Positions 8,008-20,175 of a DNA stretch of 64,000 nucleotides are shown here, piece after piece. The stretch lies in assembly GCF_045679555.1 (NCBI RefSeq), contig NC_092092.1:10416690-10480689 (forward strand), in the 5' to 3' direction. Each line of letters begins with the position of its first letter. Within the stretch, counting starts at the first letter, position 1. Origin of the DNA: Salvelinus alpinus. Its lineage: Eukaryota > Chordata > Actinopteri > Salmoniformes > Salmonidae. Position numbers and translations under genes: made by a program. The notes under the pieces are model-generated. The model did not search any database, was not told the DNA's origin, and saw only the letters and a list, made by a program, of their open reading frames with translations.

Positions 8008-10394
8008 ATTTTAACCTTTAATTAACCAGGAAAAGCCCGTTGAAAAAGCCCAAGGTCCAGTCTCTTTTTCAAGGGAGACCTGGCCAAGAAGGCAGCAACA
8101 ATCAAAACATTACAGAATTAAAACATGCAACAATACAATACAATTCAAAACATGATCCAGCCTAAAAAAAAGCATTTATACTCCTCTGTAACAGTCTCTC
8201 GCATTAAACATGTAAATTCATTCAGTGGCACTAACATATCTAGATGAAGCATGGCTTGTAGACTATTCCATACCTCTGGTGCACAAGACGAGAAGGCAGT
8301 CTTGCCTAATACTGTAAATGTCCTGGGGACTTTAAGTAGCAACCACCTAGCAGACCGGGTATGGTAACTGCTGGTGGTGAAGGAGACCAGACTACAGAGG
8401 TAAAGAGGGAGTTTACCCAAAAGGGCTTTGTAGATGAACACATACAAATGTAGCTTTCTGCGCATATAAAGTGAGGTCCAACCCACCATTTGGTACAAGG
8501 TGCAATGGTGGGTGAGTGACTTGGCATTTGTAATAAAGCGCAAGGATGCATGGTAAACAGAGTCCCAGTCTCTGTAAGACAGAGGAGGCTGCATGCATAT
8601 ACAACAAGTCACCATAATCAATTACAGAGAGAAAAGTGGCCTGAACAAGCTTCTTTCTAGCCATAAGCAGGAAGCTTATTACAAAAATAAAAAACAATTT
8701 CAATTAAAGCTTCATCAAAAGATTATGCATATGAACTTTAAAGGAGAACTTGCCATCCAACCATATACCTTGGTATTTGTAGGATGACACTTTTTCAATG
8801 GATAAGCCACCAGATGTGACAATGCTAGCCTTCTCTGTCTGAGTGTGAGCTCTGGTAAAGGTCATTCATTTAGTTTTTTGTACATTCAAGACCAGTTTGA
8901 GACCATAAAGGGAGGCTTGCGGTGCCTGAAAAGCAGTCTGGAGCTCTTCAACAGCCTGAACCAGAGGAGGAGCACATTAATATATGACTGTATCATCTGC
9001 ATACAGATACAACTTTGCTGGTTGCATCCTATGTCCCAAATTATTAATAAAAATTGAGAACACAGGAGCTAACATGGAACCCTGGGTCACACCTATATTA
9101 ATCTCAAGAAAGCTAGACTTGTGATTGTCAGTATATACACATTGTGTTCTGTCAGAAAAATAGTTCCTAAACCAATTTACTGCCCTTCACTGAGACCAAT
9201 GTTACTGAGTCTAGCTAGCAACAATTCATGGTCAACTGAATCAAATGCCTTTGATAAATCAACAAACAGAGCAGCACAATGTTGCTTTTAATCAAGTACA
9301 TTTATGATGTCATTTACCACTGCCATAGCTGCAGTTGTGGTGCTGTGCCCTGATCTAAAGACGGAACACTGCTCAGTATGTTATTTTCAATTAAGGCATT
9401 TTTTAACTGTGAGCTCACTAGGGATTCATAGACTTTGGCCAGGATAGGGAGTTTGGAGATAGGACCATAGTTATTAGCATCTGAGGGATCTCCACCCTTT
9501 AGCAGTGGGAGGACATAAGCTGATTTATAAATGCTGGGTATGGAGTTGGTCAAGAGACTCAAGTTGGAAATGTGAGCCACAGGTTCAGTAATAATACCAG
9601 CTGCTATCTTTAAGAGGTAGGGATCCAGGTTGTCTGGACCTGCAGACTTTTTAGTGTGTATTGCCTTTAGTGCTTTATAGGCCTCAGCATAAGAAACAGG
9701 CTCAAAGTTAAAATGGCTCACATGAGAGCCTATATCATAGTTGACTGTAACAGAGCTTACATTAGAGGCCTGGGCCCAATCCATTATCAAAAACTGAACC
9801 AGCAGATATGAAGTGCTTGTTAAAAAACCCTACAATATTGGCATTATCCTTCACTTCATTAGAATCAATCATCAGAACCTGACACTGATTTGATTAGCTT
9901 CCAGAACTTGGTAGGGTTGTTTAGGTTCTCTGTGACTGCGTTTAGATAGAAATCTGATTTGGACTTCCTGATCAATCCTGTACATTTGTTTTTAGCGCTC
10001 TGAAGGAGGCCCAGTCAACAGGAGCAAGTGTATGTCTAGCTTGAGCCCAAGAGATGTTTCTCTTTCAAATTAATTATGCCAAGTTATCTGAAAAACAGGG
10101 ATGGTCCCTTCCACTGATTCTAAATTTCTTAACATGGGCATGCTTATCACAAATGGACACACATTTCATATAAAAATAGTCCCAGGAAGTGTAAACATCA
10201 GGAATCAGACTTACTCTGTCAATATGATGGTACAGATCATGTAAGAACGCTTGCTCATCAAACTGTCTATAACAGGGTTTGGCTTTGGTCATGTTTGTAT
10301 TTCTAACACAAGCAATTGCATAGTGATCACTGACATCATTACAGAAAATCCCAGTCAATATGTATTTGTGAGGGGTATTCGGAATGTCCAATAG
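8008..10394 (-). mobile_element. Old L2-type LINE, 5'-truncated and decayed
   Basis: Minus-strand translation gives the end of an APE endonuclease (NDVSDHYAIACVR, near 10320), RT finger sequence (KSAGPDNLDPYLLK and VLPLLKGGD, 9480-9660) and the C-terminal region (YHASLRFITNA, THHCTLYQMVGW, GKLPLYL, near 8420-8530). The order matches the 2A LINE at 724-3681, so it is a diverged relative. The frame is broken many times and most of the RT core between 8700 and 9350 is unreadable. The 3' end at 8008 carries a CCTGGTTAATTAAAGGTTAA tail on the minus strand. The 5' end stops where an LTR fragment begins. Confidence 0.8.
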
Positions 10395-10660
10395 TGTCAC
10401 ACCCTGATCTGTTTCACCTGTCTTTGTGATTGTCTCCACCCACCTCCAGGTGTCACCTGTTTTCACCATTAGTCCCCGGTGTATGCATCCCTGTGTTTCC
10501 TGTCTCTCTGTGCCAGTTCGTCTTGTTTTGCCAAGTCAACCAGTGGTTTTCTTAGCTCCTATTTTTCCCAGTCTCCGTTTTTTTCCTAACCCTCCTGGTT
10601 TTTGACCCTTGCCTGTCCAGCCACCGAATCCGCCTGCCTGACCACTCTGGTCATTTAATC
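10395..10660 (+). mobile_element. Partial LTR of an LTR retrotransposon (fossil)
   Basis: It begins TGTCACACCCTGATCTG, the usual 5' end of a salmonid LTR family recalled as Gypsy-like, and matches that repeat for about 265 bp. No internal region is present. The 3' limit is approximate. Confidence 0.45.
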
Positions 10661-10754
10661 CAGGATGGCATTGAGTAAAGAGCAGTAACATACATAATTC
10701 CGTTTTTTTTAGGTCTTTCAGCACAGGTGTGCAACAACCAGGAGAAGTTGTGTA

Positions 10755-10853
10755 GAACAACGTAAACATTATTCTATCTTCATGGTTAAACTCATCAGTA
10801 TCCTGTGATGACATAGGAGTATGGAACTGGCTTTTTCTTTATGTGGATTATTT
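10755..10853. repeat. Right copy of the long direct repeat
   Basis: Second copy of the roughly 90-bp sequence at 7919-8007, about 2.84 kb downstream and with few differences. Confidence 0.8.
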
Positions 10854-10902
10854 TGTTTTATGCTAATCCTTAATCTTGTTGACTCAGTGATGGGGGTTTA
10901 TA

Positions 10903-11143
10903 CACTATTAGAAAAAAAGTTTTTCGAAAGGGTTCTTCGGCTGTCCACAAAGGAGAACGAACCCTTTTTTGTCCCAGGTAATACTATTTTTGGTTCCAGG
11001 TAGAACCAATTTTGGGTTCCATATAGAACCTTCTGTGGAAAGGGTTCTACATGGAACCAAAATGGTTCTACTTGGAGCCAACAAAGGTTCTTCTCCAATG
11101 GGGACAGCCGAAGAACCCTTTTAGGTAATTTTTTATAAGAGTG
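10903..11143. mobile_element. MITE with long inverted repeats and TA target duplication
   Basis: The element starts CACTATTAGAAAAAA and ends in its approximate reverse complement TTTATAAGAGTG, flanked by TA on both sides. Much of the body is self-complementary (GGGTTCTTCGGCTGTCC near 10928; GGACAGCCGAAGAACCC near 11102). No coding capacity. It is a common salmonid MITE. Confidence 0.85.
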
Positions 11144-11256
11144 TAGTGAAGACGAGGCTAATACAGAGAAAAACAAGTCATTCCTGTGATGGACAGTGAG
11201 AGAGAGACTAATATTCATTACCCCCCATCTCAGTGAAAGTGGCTGTAGATTAGAAC

Positions 11257-12646
11257 TACAGTGTCTTGCAACAGTATTCATCTCCCTTGGTGTTTTTCCT
11301 GTTTTAAATAGATTTTTATTTGGATTTCATGTAATGGACATACACAAAATAGTCAAAATTGGTGAAGTGAAATGGAAAAAAATAACTTGTTTAAAAAAAT
11401 TCTCAAAAATGGAAAAGTGGTGCGTGCATATGTATTCACCCCTTTGCTAAGAAGCCCCTAAATAAGATCTGGTGCAACCAATTACCTTCAGAAGTCACAT
11501 AATTAGTTAAATAAAGTCCACCTGTGTGCAATCTAAGTGGCACATGATCTGTCACATGATCTCAGTATATATACACCTGTTCTGAAAGGCCCCAGAGTCT
11601 GCAACACCACTAAGCAAGTAGCATCACCAAGCAAGCGACACCATGAACACCAAGGAGATCTCCACACAGGTTGTGGAGAAGTACAGATCAAGGTTGGGTT
11701 ATAAAAAAATATCCAAAACTTTGAACATCCCACGGAGCACTATTAAATCCATTATTCAAAAATGGAAAGAATATAGCACCACAACAAACCTGCGAGAGAG
11801 GGCCACCCACCAAAACTCACAGAGTTTGCCAAAAGGCATGTAGGAGACTCCCCAAACATATGGAAGAAGGTACTCTGGTCAGATGAGACTAAAATTGAGC
11901 TTTTTTGCCATCAAGGAAAACTCATCATTACCCCGAGAATACCATACCCACAGTGAAGCATGGTGGTGGCAGCATCATACTGTGAGGATGTGATTCATCG
12001 GCAGGGACTGGGAAACTAGTCAGAATTGAAGGAATGATGGATGGCGCTAAATACAGGGAAATTCTTGAGGAAAACCTGTTCAGTCTTCCAGAGATTTGAG
12101 ACTGGGACAGAGGTTCACCTTCCAGCAGGACAATGACCCGAAGCATACTGCTAAAGCAACACTTGAGTGGTTTAAGGGGAAACATTTAAATGTCTTGGAA
12201 TGGCCTAGTCAAAGCCCAGACCTCAATCCAATTGAGAATCTGTGGTATGACTTAAAGATTGCTGTACACCAGCAGAACCCATCCAACTTGAAGGAGCTGG
12301 AGCAGTGTTGCCTTGAAGAATGGCAAAAATCCCAGTGGCTAGATGGATGTGCCAAGCTTATAGAGACATACCCTAAGAGACTTGCAGCTGTAATTGCTGC
12401 AAAAGGTGGCTCTACAAAGTATTGACTTTTGGGGGGGGGTGTATAGTTATGCACAATCTAGTTTTCAGTTTTTTTTGTCTTGTTTCTTGTGTTTCACCCC
12501 AAAAATATTTTGCATCTTCAAAGTGGTAGGCATGTTGTGTAAATCAAATGATTCAACCCCCCCAAAAATCTATTTTAATTCCAGGTTGTAAGGCAACGAA
12601 ATAGCAAAAATGCCAAGGGCGGTGAATACCTTCGCAAGCCACTGTA
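11257..12646 (+). mobile_element. Tc1-like transposon, internally deleted
   Basis: The ends are TA-CAGTG at 11257-11263 and CACTG-TA at 12640-12646. Inside is a transposase pseudogene in plus orientation. The element is shorter than usual because part of the transposase is missing. Confidence 0.85.
11643..12425 (+). pseudogene. Tc1-like transposase pseudogene
   Basis: The N-terminal helix-turn-helix region is readable from ATG 11643 (TKEISTQVVEKYRSRLGYKK, then IPRSTIKSIIQKWKEY). The frame then breaks. The first catalytic Asp region (WSDETKIEL type) is at about 11875-11905. The second Asp and the Glu are in the last open segment, QQDNDPKHTA and [11 protein letters not shown] (12096-12425), which ends STKY-stop. 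About 100 residues between the DNA-binding and catalytic parts are missing. The protein cannot be made, so this copy could move only if supplied with transposase. Confidence 0.85.
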
Positions 12647-12720
12647 TGTTAATTTCACTGCCATTCCAACTCGCTAATTAGATGAGAATGTGTTTGGATC
12701 AGTAGACACATATGCAAGCA

Positions 12721-12721
<1 letters not shown>

Positions 12722-12810
<89 letters not shown>
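12722..12810. repeat. CA microsatellite
   Basis: A pure CA run of about 89 bp. Confidence 0.97.
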
Positions 12811-12811
<1 letters not shown>

Positions 12812-12827
12812 CTGTGTAGGAATATTC

Positions 12828-12872
12828 TCAGTAACAAAAGAGTGATCAAATTAAGATCCTACATCTACATTA
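12828..12872. mobile_element. Terminal scrap of the MITE family at 7520-7798
   Basis: GTGATCAAATTAAGATCCTA followed by CATCTACA matches the terminal inverted repeat of the MITE at 7520-7798. Only this end is present. Confidence 0.6.
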
Positions 12873-14157
<1,285 letters not shown>

Positions 14158-14345
14158 AAATGAAAGGGAAATGTGTGGGAGGGGATCTCACAACCAATAA
14201 ATGAAAGGGCAATGTGTGGGAGGGGATCTCACGACTAATAAATGAAAGGGCAATGTGTGGGAGGGGATCTCACGACTAATAAATGAAAGGGCAATGTGTG
14301 GGAGGGGATCTCACGAATAATAAATGAAAGGGCAATTTGTGGGTG
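14158..14345. repeat. 41-bp minisatellite, about 4.5 copies
   Basis: The unit AAATGAAAGGGCAATGTGTG continues as GGAGGGGATCTCACGACTAAT. Copies differ at only a few positions, and the last is truncated. Confidence 0.93.
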
Positions 14346-14559
14346 ATCTTACAACTTGCCTTATTAAAACACTCCAAACAGTGGATTTCAAGTCCCCTCA
14401 GAGTTGAATTAGGATAGATTTCTTGCATTTGTAACTATTGTTGGCGTTCATTACAGAAATGGCTGAAAATACAGCATACAGTATATGATGAGGTTATATA
14501 GTAGATTAATGATGTCAAAAGATTGTTGGCTTGTCATCAGCACTTCTTTCAGTCCAACA

Positions 14560-15085
14560 ATCAGATACAAAACAAGAATTGTAGATACTGTATGTCGAGT
14601 CATGCTATGGTTGCATATAGTTTCCTTGTCATGCTTGAAAGTGCGTAGAGAACCTTTGGGCACCCAAGGGAAACAAAGGTAGTGGTTCTGATACTGAAGG
14701 TAACCCCGAACCAAGGAGGGATTTACTCAAAGCAATGGTGCCACCTACTGGTTATTCTGGAGAAGTGTATAGTATGTCTGCTCAACAGTATTGGCTTTAT
14801 CAGCCACACTTAATAGGCTGACTGTTGTCTGGAACCGGACCCAGAACTTAGTTGGGGGTCTCAAAAAAAGAATGACAAATAATGTATGATCATTTATGCT
14901 TTGGCTGCGTAGAGTTTATTTGTCATGCTTAAAAGTGCATAGATAACCTTAGGGTTTCCCAAGGGTTACAAACAATGATGAATATAAACCTGCCTCACCA
15001 CTGCATCTCTGTTCTCCTCTCTCCCCCAGACCTGATACTGAAGGTAACCCTGAACCAAAGATGGATTTACTCATCCAATGTGAGT
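14560..15085. repeat. Diverged duplication of a roughly 130-bp segment
   Basis: Sequence from about 14600 (TTGTCATGCTTGAAAGTGCG ... TGATACTGAAGGTAACCCCG) recurs from about 14900 (TTGTCATGCTTAAAAGTGCA ... TGATACTGAAGGTAACCCTG). In the second copy an extra stretch with a pyrimidine tract and splice-like AG precedes the shared TGATACTGAAGG part. Confidence 0.75.
15030..15079 (+). other. Possible small exon
   Basis: A 50-nt segment preceded by TCCTCTCTCCCCCAG, a strong pyrimidine tract plus AG, and followed by GTGAGTAC, a near-consensus donor. One frame reads PDTEGNPEPKMDLLIQ without a stop. The diverged duplicate at about 14690 lacks these splice signals. No protein family is recognised and there is no neighbouring exon, so this may be chance. 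Confidence 0.25.
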
Positions 15086-15120
15086 ACCTGTTGTTTGAGG
15101 TACAGTAGGTCAATACAGAA

Positions 15121-16653
15121 ACAGTACTATAGCAGGTCTTTACATACACCTTAGCCAAATACATTTAAACTCAGTTTCACAATTCCTGACATTTAATCCT
15201 AGTAAAAATTCCCTGTCTTAAATCAGTTAGGATAACCACTTTATTTTAAGAATATGAAATGTCAGAATAATAGTAGAGAGAATGATTTATTTCAGCTTTT
15301 ATTTCTTTCATCACATTCCCAGTGGGTCAGAAGTTTACATACACTCAATTAGTATTTGGTAGCATTGCCTTTAAATTGTTTAACTTGGGTCAAACGTTTC
15401 GGGTAGCCTTCTACAAGCTTCCAACTATAAGTTGGGTGAATTTTGGCCCATTCCTCCTGACAGAGCTGTGTAACTGAGTCAGGTTTGTAGGCCTCGTTGC
15501 TCGCACACACTTTTTCAGTTCTGCCTATAAAATTTCTAGAAGATTGAGGTCAGGGCTTTGTGATGGCCACTCCAATACCTTGACTTTGTTGTCCTTAAGC
15601 CATTTTGCCACAACTTTGGAAGTATGCTTGGGGTCATTGTCCATTTGGAAGACCCATTTGCGACCAAGCTTTAACTTCCTGACTGATGTTTTGAGATGTT
15701 GCTTCAAATTATCCACATAATTTTCCTTTCTCATGACGCCATCTATTTTGTGAAGTGTACCAGTCCCTCCTGCAGCAATGCACCCCCACAACATGATGCT
15801 GCCACCCCCGTGCTTCACGTTGGGATGGTGTTCTTCGGCTTGTAAGCCTCCCCCTTTTTCCTCCAAACAAAACGATGGTCATTATGGCCAAACGGTTCTA
15901 TTTTTGTTTCATCAGACCAGAGGACATTTCTCCAAAAAGTATGATCTTTGACCCCATGTGCAGTTGCAAACTGTGTCTGGCTTTTTTATGGCGGTTTTGG
16001 AGCAGGTCCTTTGCTGTTGTTCTTGGATTGATTTGCACTTTTTGCACCAAAGTACGTTCATCTCTAGGAAACAGAACGCGTTTCCTTCCTGAGCGGTTTG
16101 ACGGCTGCGTGGTCCCATGGTGTTTATACTTGCGTACTATTGTTTGTACAGATGAACTTGGTACCCTCAGGCATTTGGAAATTGCTCTCAAGGATGAACC
16201 AGACTTGTGGAGGTCTACAATTTTCTTTCTGAGGTCGTGGCTGATTTCTTTTGATTTTCCCATGATGTCAAGCAAAGAGGCACTGAGTTTGAAGGTAGAC
16301 CTTGAAATACGTCCACAGGTACACCTCCAATTGACTCGAATGATGTCAATTAGCCTATCAGAAGCTTCTAAAGCCAAGACATCATTTTCTGGAATTTTCC
16401 AAGCTGTTTAAAGGCACAGTCAACTTAGTGTATGTAAACTTCTGACCCACTGGAATTGTGATACAGTGAATTATAAGTGAAATAATGTGTCTGTAAACAG
16501 TTGTTGGTAAAATGACTTGTGTCATGCACAAAGTAGATGTCCTAACTGACTTGCCAAAACTATAGTTTGTTAACAAGAAATTTGTGGAGTGGTTGAAAAA
16601 TGAGTTTTAATGACTCCAACTTAAGTGTATGTAAACTTTCGACTTCAACTGTA
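15121..16653 (-). mobile_element. Tc1-like transposon of the Sleeping Beauty relative type
   Basis: It has long inverted ends, each with two short direct repeats (TTTACATACAC motif), the IR/DR layout. The outer repeats are near 15139 and 16625, the inner ones near 15330 and 16430. The right end is CAACTG-TA at 16646-16653; the left end is more worn. The internal sequence matches the salmonid Tc1 family from which Sleeping Beauty was derived. The transposase is on the minus strand and broken. Confidence 0.9.
15349..16263 (-). pseudogene. Sleeping Beauty-type transposase pseudogene
   Basis: ATG at 16263 begins [20 protein letters not shown], the typical N-terminus with paired helix-turn-helix motifs; RKYKHHGTTQP and the GRKR basic patch follow. 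A deletion joins TTAKDL to LQNRHKKAR, removing about 35 residues of the second DNA-binding region, and the frame then shifts. The catalytic part is readable at 15525-15866 (KHGGGSIMLWG, MDNDPKHTS, SPDLN). The end reads KGNATKY-stop at 15349. Usual length is about 340 residues. Dead. Confidence 0.9.
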
Positions 16654-16654
16654 T

Positions 16655-17590
16655 ATGTCAGAGCGGCATTGGACTAAGATACAGTGGCATAGTATAGAGT
16701 ACAGTATATACATATGAGATTGGTAATGCAATATTTACAAACAATTAAAGTGACTAAGATACCGTAGACTAAGATACTAAGATACCGTAGTACAGTTTAC
16801 ACATACGAGATACGGAGACATTATTAAAATGGCTAATGTTTAATTTCCTTAAAGTGGCCAGTGATTCCTAATCTATGTCTATAGGCAATCGCCTCTGATG
16901 TGCTAGTGATGGCTGTTTAGCAGTCTGATGGCCTTGAGATAGAAGCTGTTTTTCAGTCTCTCGGTCCCAGCTTTGATGCACCTGTACTGACCTCGTCTTC
17001 TGGATGATAACAGGGTGAACAGGCAGTGGCTCGGGTGGTTGATGTCCTTGATGATCTTTTTGGCCTTCCTATGGCATTGGGTGCTGTAGATGTCCAGGAG
17101 GGCGGGAAGTTTTCCCTTGGTAATGCGTTGGGCAGATCGCACCACCCTCTGGAGAGCTTTGCGGTTATGGGCGGTCCAGTTGCTGTACCAGGCGGAGATA
17201 CAACCAGACAGGATGCTCTCAATTGTGCATCTGTAAAAGTTTGTGAGTGTTTTAGGTGTTAAGTCAAATTTCTTCAGCCTCCTGAGGTTGAAGAGGCACT
17301 GTTGCGACTTCTTCACCACACTGTCTGTGTGGGTGGACCATTTTAGGGAAACGGAGTGATGTGTCAGTGATGTGAACGCTGAGGAACTTGAACCTTTCCA
17401 CCTTCTCCACTGCGGTCCCATCGATGTGGATAGGGAGTGCTCCCTCTGCTGTTCCCTGAAGTCCACGATCATCTCCTTAGTTTTGTTGATGTTTAGTGAG
17501 AGGTTATTTTCCTGGCACCACACTCCCAGAGCCTTCACCTCCTCCCTGTAGGCTGTCTCATCGTTGTTGGTAATCAAGCCTACTACCGGA
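16655..17590 (-). mobile_element. Rex1/L2-like LINE, 5'-truncated
   Basis: Minus strand: the end of a reverse transcriptase frame at 16903-17585 (VVGLITNNDETAYREEV, LGVWCQENNLSLNINKTK, FYRCTIESILSGCISAWYSN, LKAIRLLNSHH-stop) plus a 3' UTR down to about 16655. The catalytic palm is missing, so it is a 5'-truncated insertion. It belongs to the same family as the longer copy at 45500-47870. Its 3' end abuts the Tc1 copy. Confidence 0.8.
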
Positions 17591-17732
17591 GAGAACATCT
17601 GGCTGCTGCTCTGTTGCCATGGAGAGGAAGGGAGGCCGGCACAACATCTGGCTACAGTCTCCCCAAGAGAGGTCAGGAAGAATTCATGTCTTTGTATCCC
17701 AACTCTACCAGATAATGTGGTCATTTAACTTT
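17591..17732. other. Short unassigned spacer
   Basis: An open minus frame continues here from the LINE, but no reverse transcriptase motif is visible. It may be flanking DNA or other repeat sequence. Confidence 0.3.
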
Positions 17733-19514
17733 GGGCTGCAAGCCCGATGTCGGTACACTTATGACAACAGCCAGCTCAAGTGCAGGGCGCGAAATTCAAA
17801 ATATATTTTTTAGAAATATTTAACTTTCACACATTAACAAGTCCAATACAGCAAATGAAAGATAAACATCTTGTGAATCCAGCCAACATGTCCGATTTTT
17901 TAAATGTTTTACAGCGAAAACACCACGTATATTTATGTTAGCTCACCACCAAATACAAAAAAGGACAGACATTTTTCACAGCACAGGTAGCATGCACAAA
18001 ACCAACCTAACTAACCAAGAACCAACCAAACTAACCAAGAAACAACTTCATCAGATGACAGTCTTATAACATGTTATACAATAAATCTATGTTTTGTTCA
18101 AAAAATTTGCATATTTGAGGTATAAATCAGTTTTACATTGCAGCTACCATCACAGCTACCGTCAGAAATAGCACCGAAGCAGCCAGAGTAATTACAGAAA
18201 CCAACGTGAAATACCTAAATACTCATCATAAAACATTTCTGAAAAATACATGGTGTACAGCAAATGAAAGACAGGCATCTTGTGATTCCAGCCAATATTT
18301 CCGATTTCTTAAGTGTTTTACAGCGAAAACAGAATATAGCATTATATTAGCTTACCACAATAGCCAGAAACACAAGCCATTTACCAGCAGCAAAAGTTAG
18401 CGATCGTAACAAACCAGCAAAATATATATAATTTTTGACTAACCTTGATAAGCTTCATCAGATGACAGTCCTATAACATCAGGTTATACATACACTTATG
18501 TTTTGTTCGAAAATGTGCATATTTAGAGCTGAAATCAGTGGTTATACATTGTGCTAACGTAGCATCTTTTTCCCAGAATGTGCGGATATTTTTATGACAC
18601 TCAACTATTCTGACCAAATAACTATTCATAAACGTTACTAAAAAATACATGTTGTATAGGAAATGATAGATACACTAGTTCTTAATGCAATCGCCGTGTT
18701 AGAATTCTAAAAATAACTTCATTAGGACATCCAGCTTAGTTATAGCGAGAGAGTGCCCAAAATCTGGGCGCAAACTACTAGTTCACATGTTCGACAGATA
18801 TATGAAATAGCATCATAAAATGGGTCCTACTTTTGATGATCTTCCATCAGAATGTTGTACAAGGGGTCCTTCGTCGGGAACAATCGTTGTTTGGTTTTAG
18901 AATGTCCTCTTCTCCAGTCAATTAGCACGGAAAGCTAGCAAAGTGGCGCGAAGCTCTCCTTCCTGAACAAACGCAGACAAAGCAACACAAAATTTCAATA
19001 ATCTAATAAAACTATATTGAAAAAACATACTTTACGATGATATTGTCACATTTATCAAATAAAATCAAAGCCGGAGATATTAGTTGTCTATAACGACAGC
19101 TTTACAGAAGGCAATACCAGGTCCCTTCTCGCGCGTTCCAGAAAACAGGAAATTGGGGTCACGTCATGCCAAGAGCTTTTATTCGACCTCAGATCATGTT
19201 ATACACTCCATTTCTTCTCTCACTGCCTGTTGACATCTAGTGGAAGGCGTATGAAGTGCATGTATACTAATAAATATCAAGCACATTTATAGGCAGGCCC
19301 TAGAACAGAGCATCGATTTCAGATTTTCCACTTCCTGTCAGGAAGTTTGCTGCAAAATGAGTTCTGTTTTACTCACAGATATAATTCAAACGGTTTTAGA
19401 AACTAGAGAGTGTTTTCTATTCAATAGTAATGATAATATGCATATTGTACGAGCAAGAATTGAGTACGAGGCTGTTTGAAATGGGCACCTTTTATCCAGG
19501 CTACTCAATACTGC
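17733..19514. mobile_element. 1.8-kb non-coding element with inverted ends and repeated internal modules
   Basis: The ends are TTTGGGCTGCAA near 17733 and TGCAGCCCAAA near 19505, forming an inverted repeat of about 11 bp. There is no long open frame. Inside, modules of about 390-400 bp recur. One part is CAGCAAATGAAAGA ... TCTTGTGA-TTCCAGCCAA ... TTTTACAGCGAAAAC (17850-17925, 18257-18330). Another is TTCATCAGATGACAGTC ... TATGTTTTGTTC (18046-18110, 18450-18510). A third, more diverged module lies near 18650-18900. The arrangement resembles a very common salmonid repeat; superfamily unknown to me. Confidence 0.65.
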
Positions 19515-19892
19515 CCCTGCAGCCCAAACAGGTTAACAGATGTTTTTATCCAATCTGACTTACATAACTGTCAACATTGACAGTTAGTGATACATATGAG
19601 CTGATATAGTGCTGGAAAGGACAGGATCAATAATGTATCTGTCTAATTCAGTGGTTTTCCACCTGTGGTAAAAGGGACCACTGGTGGTCTGCGGGGTACT
19701 GCAGTTGGTCCACGATTATGAGACATTTTTGGAAAATATTAGGGAACATTTGGGACAATAATTATAAACAATGTTCCGTTACCTTTCACAATGCAAATTG
19801 TTTAACAAACATCCATCTGTAATAATAGGCCTTTCATTTGTGGCATTTACTCAGATTGTCTCTAAATTTGAACAGCAAATATATTCTATTTT
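19515..19892. other. Unassigned, with a possible hAT-like fragment
   Basis: CAGTGGTTTTCCACCTGTGG near 19650 resembles a hAT-type terminal repeat and the tract that usually follows it. No second end is found. Confidence 0.35.
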
Positions 19893-20095
19893 AAAGGTCC
19901 AATGCAGCCATTTTTTTAAATCAATTAAGTACCTTACTGTGATTGTTTTCAATCAAAATGGTTTAAAAAAAAATATATATATATATATACTGTATATAAA
20001 AAATTGCTTCTTAGCAAAGAGCATTTTCTCAAGCAAGAATTTTGCTAGGACTGTCTGGGAGGGGTCTGAGTCGGGATTTTTTATTTTTTTTTGAG
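19893..20095 (+). repeat. Fragment of a dispersed salmonid repeat
   Basis: AAAGGTCCAATGCAGCC ... TTAGCAAAGAGCATTTTCTC ... GCTAGGACTGTCTGGGAGGG matches a high-copy salmonid repeat from memory. It includes an AT dinucleotide run near 19973-19988. Fragmentary; no coding capacity. Confidence 0.5.
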
Positions 20096-20175
20096 TGGCA
20101 AGTGTGTGGCGTCTTGGAGTGTAGTTTCCTTTCAGTTTCTAATGTTCCACGTCATCATCAGTTCCATGTCATCAG

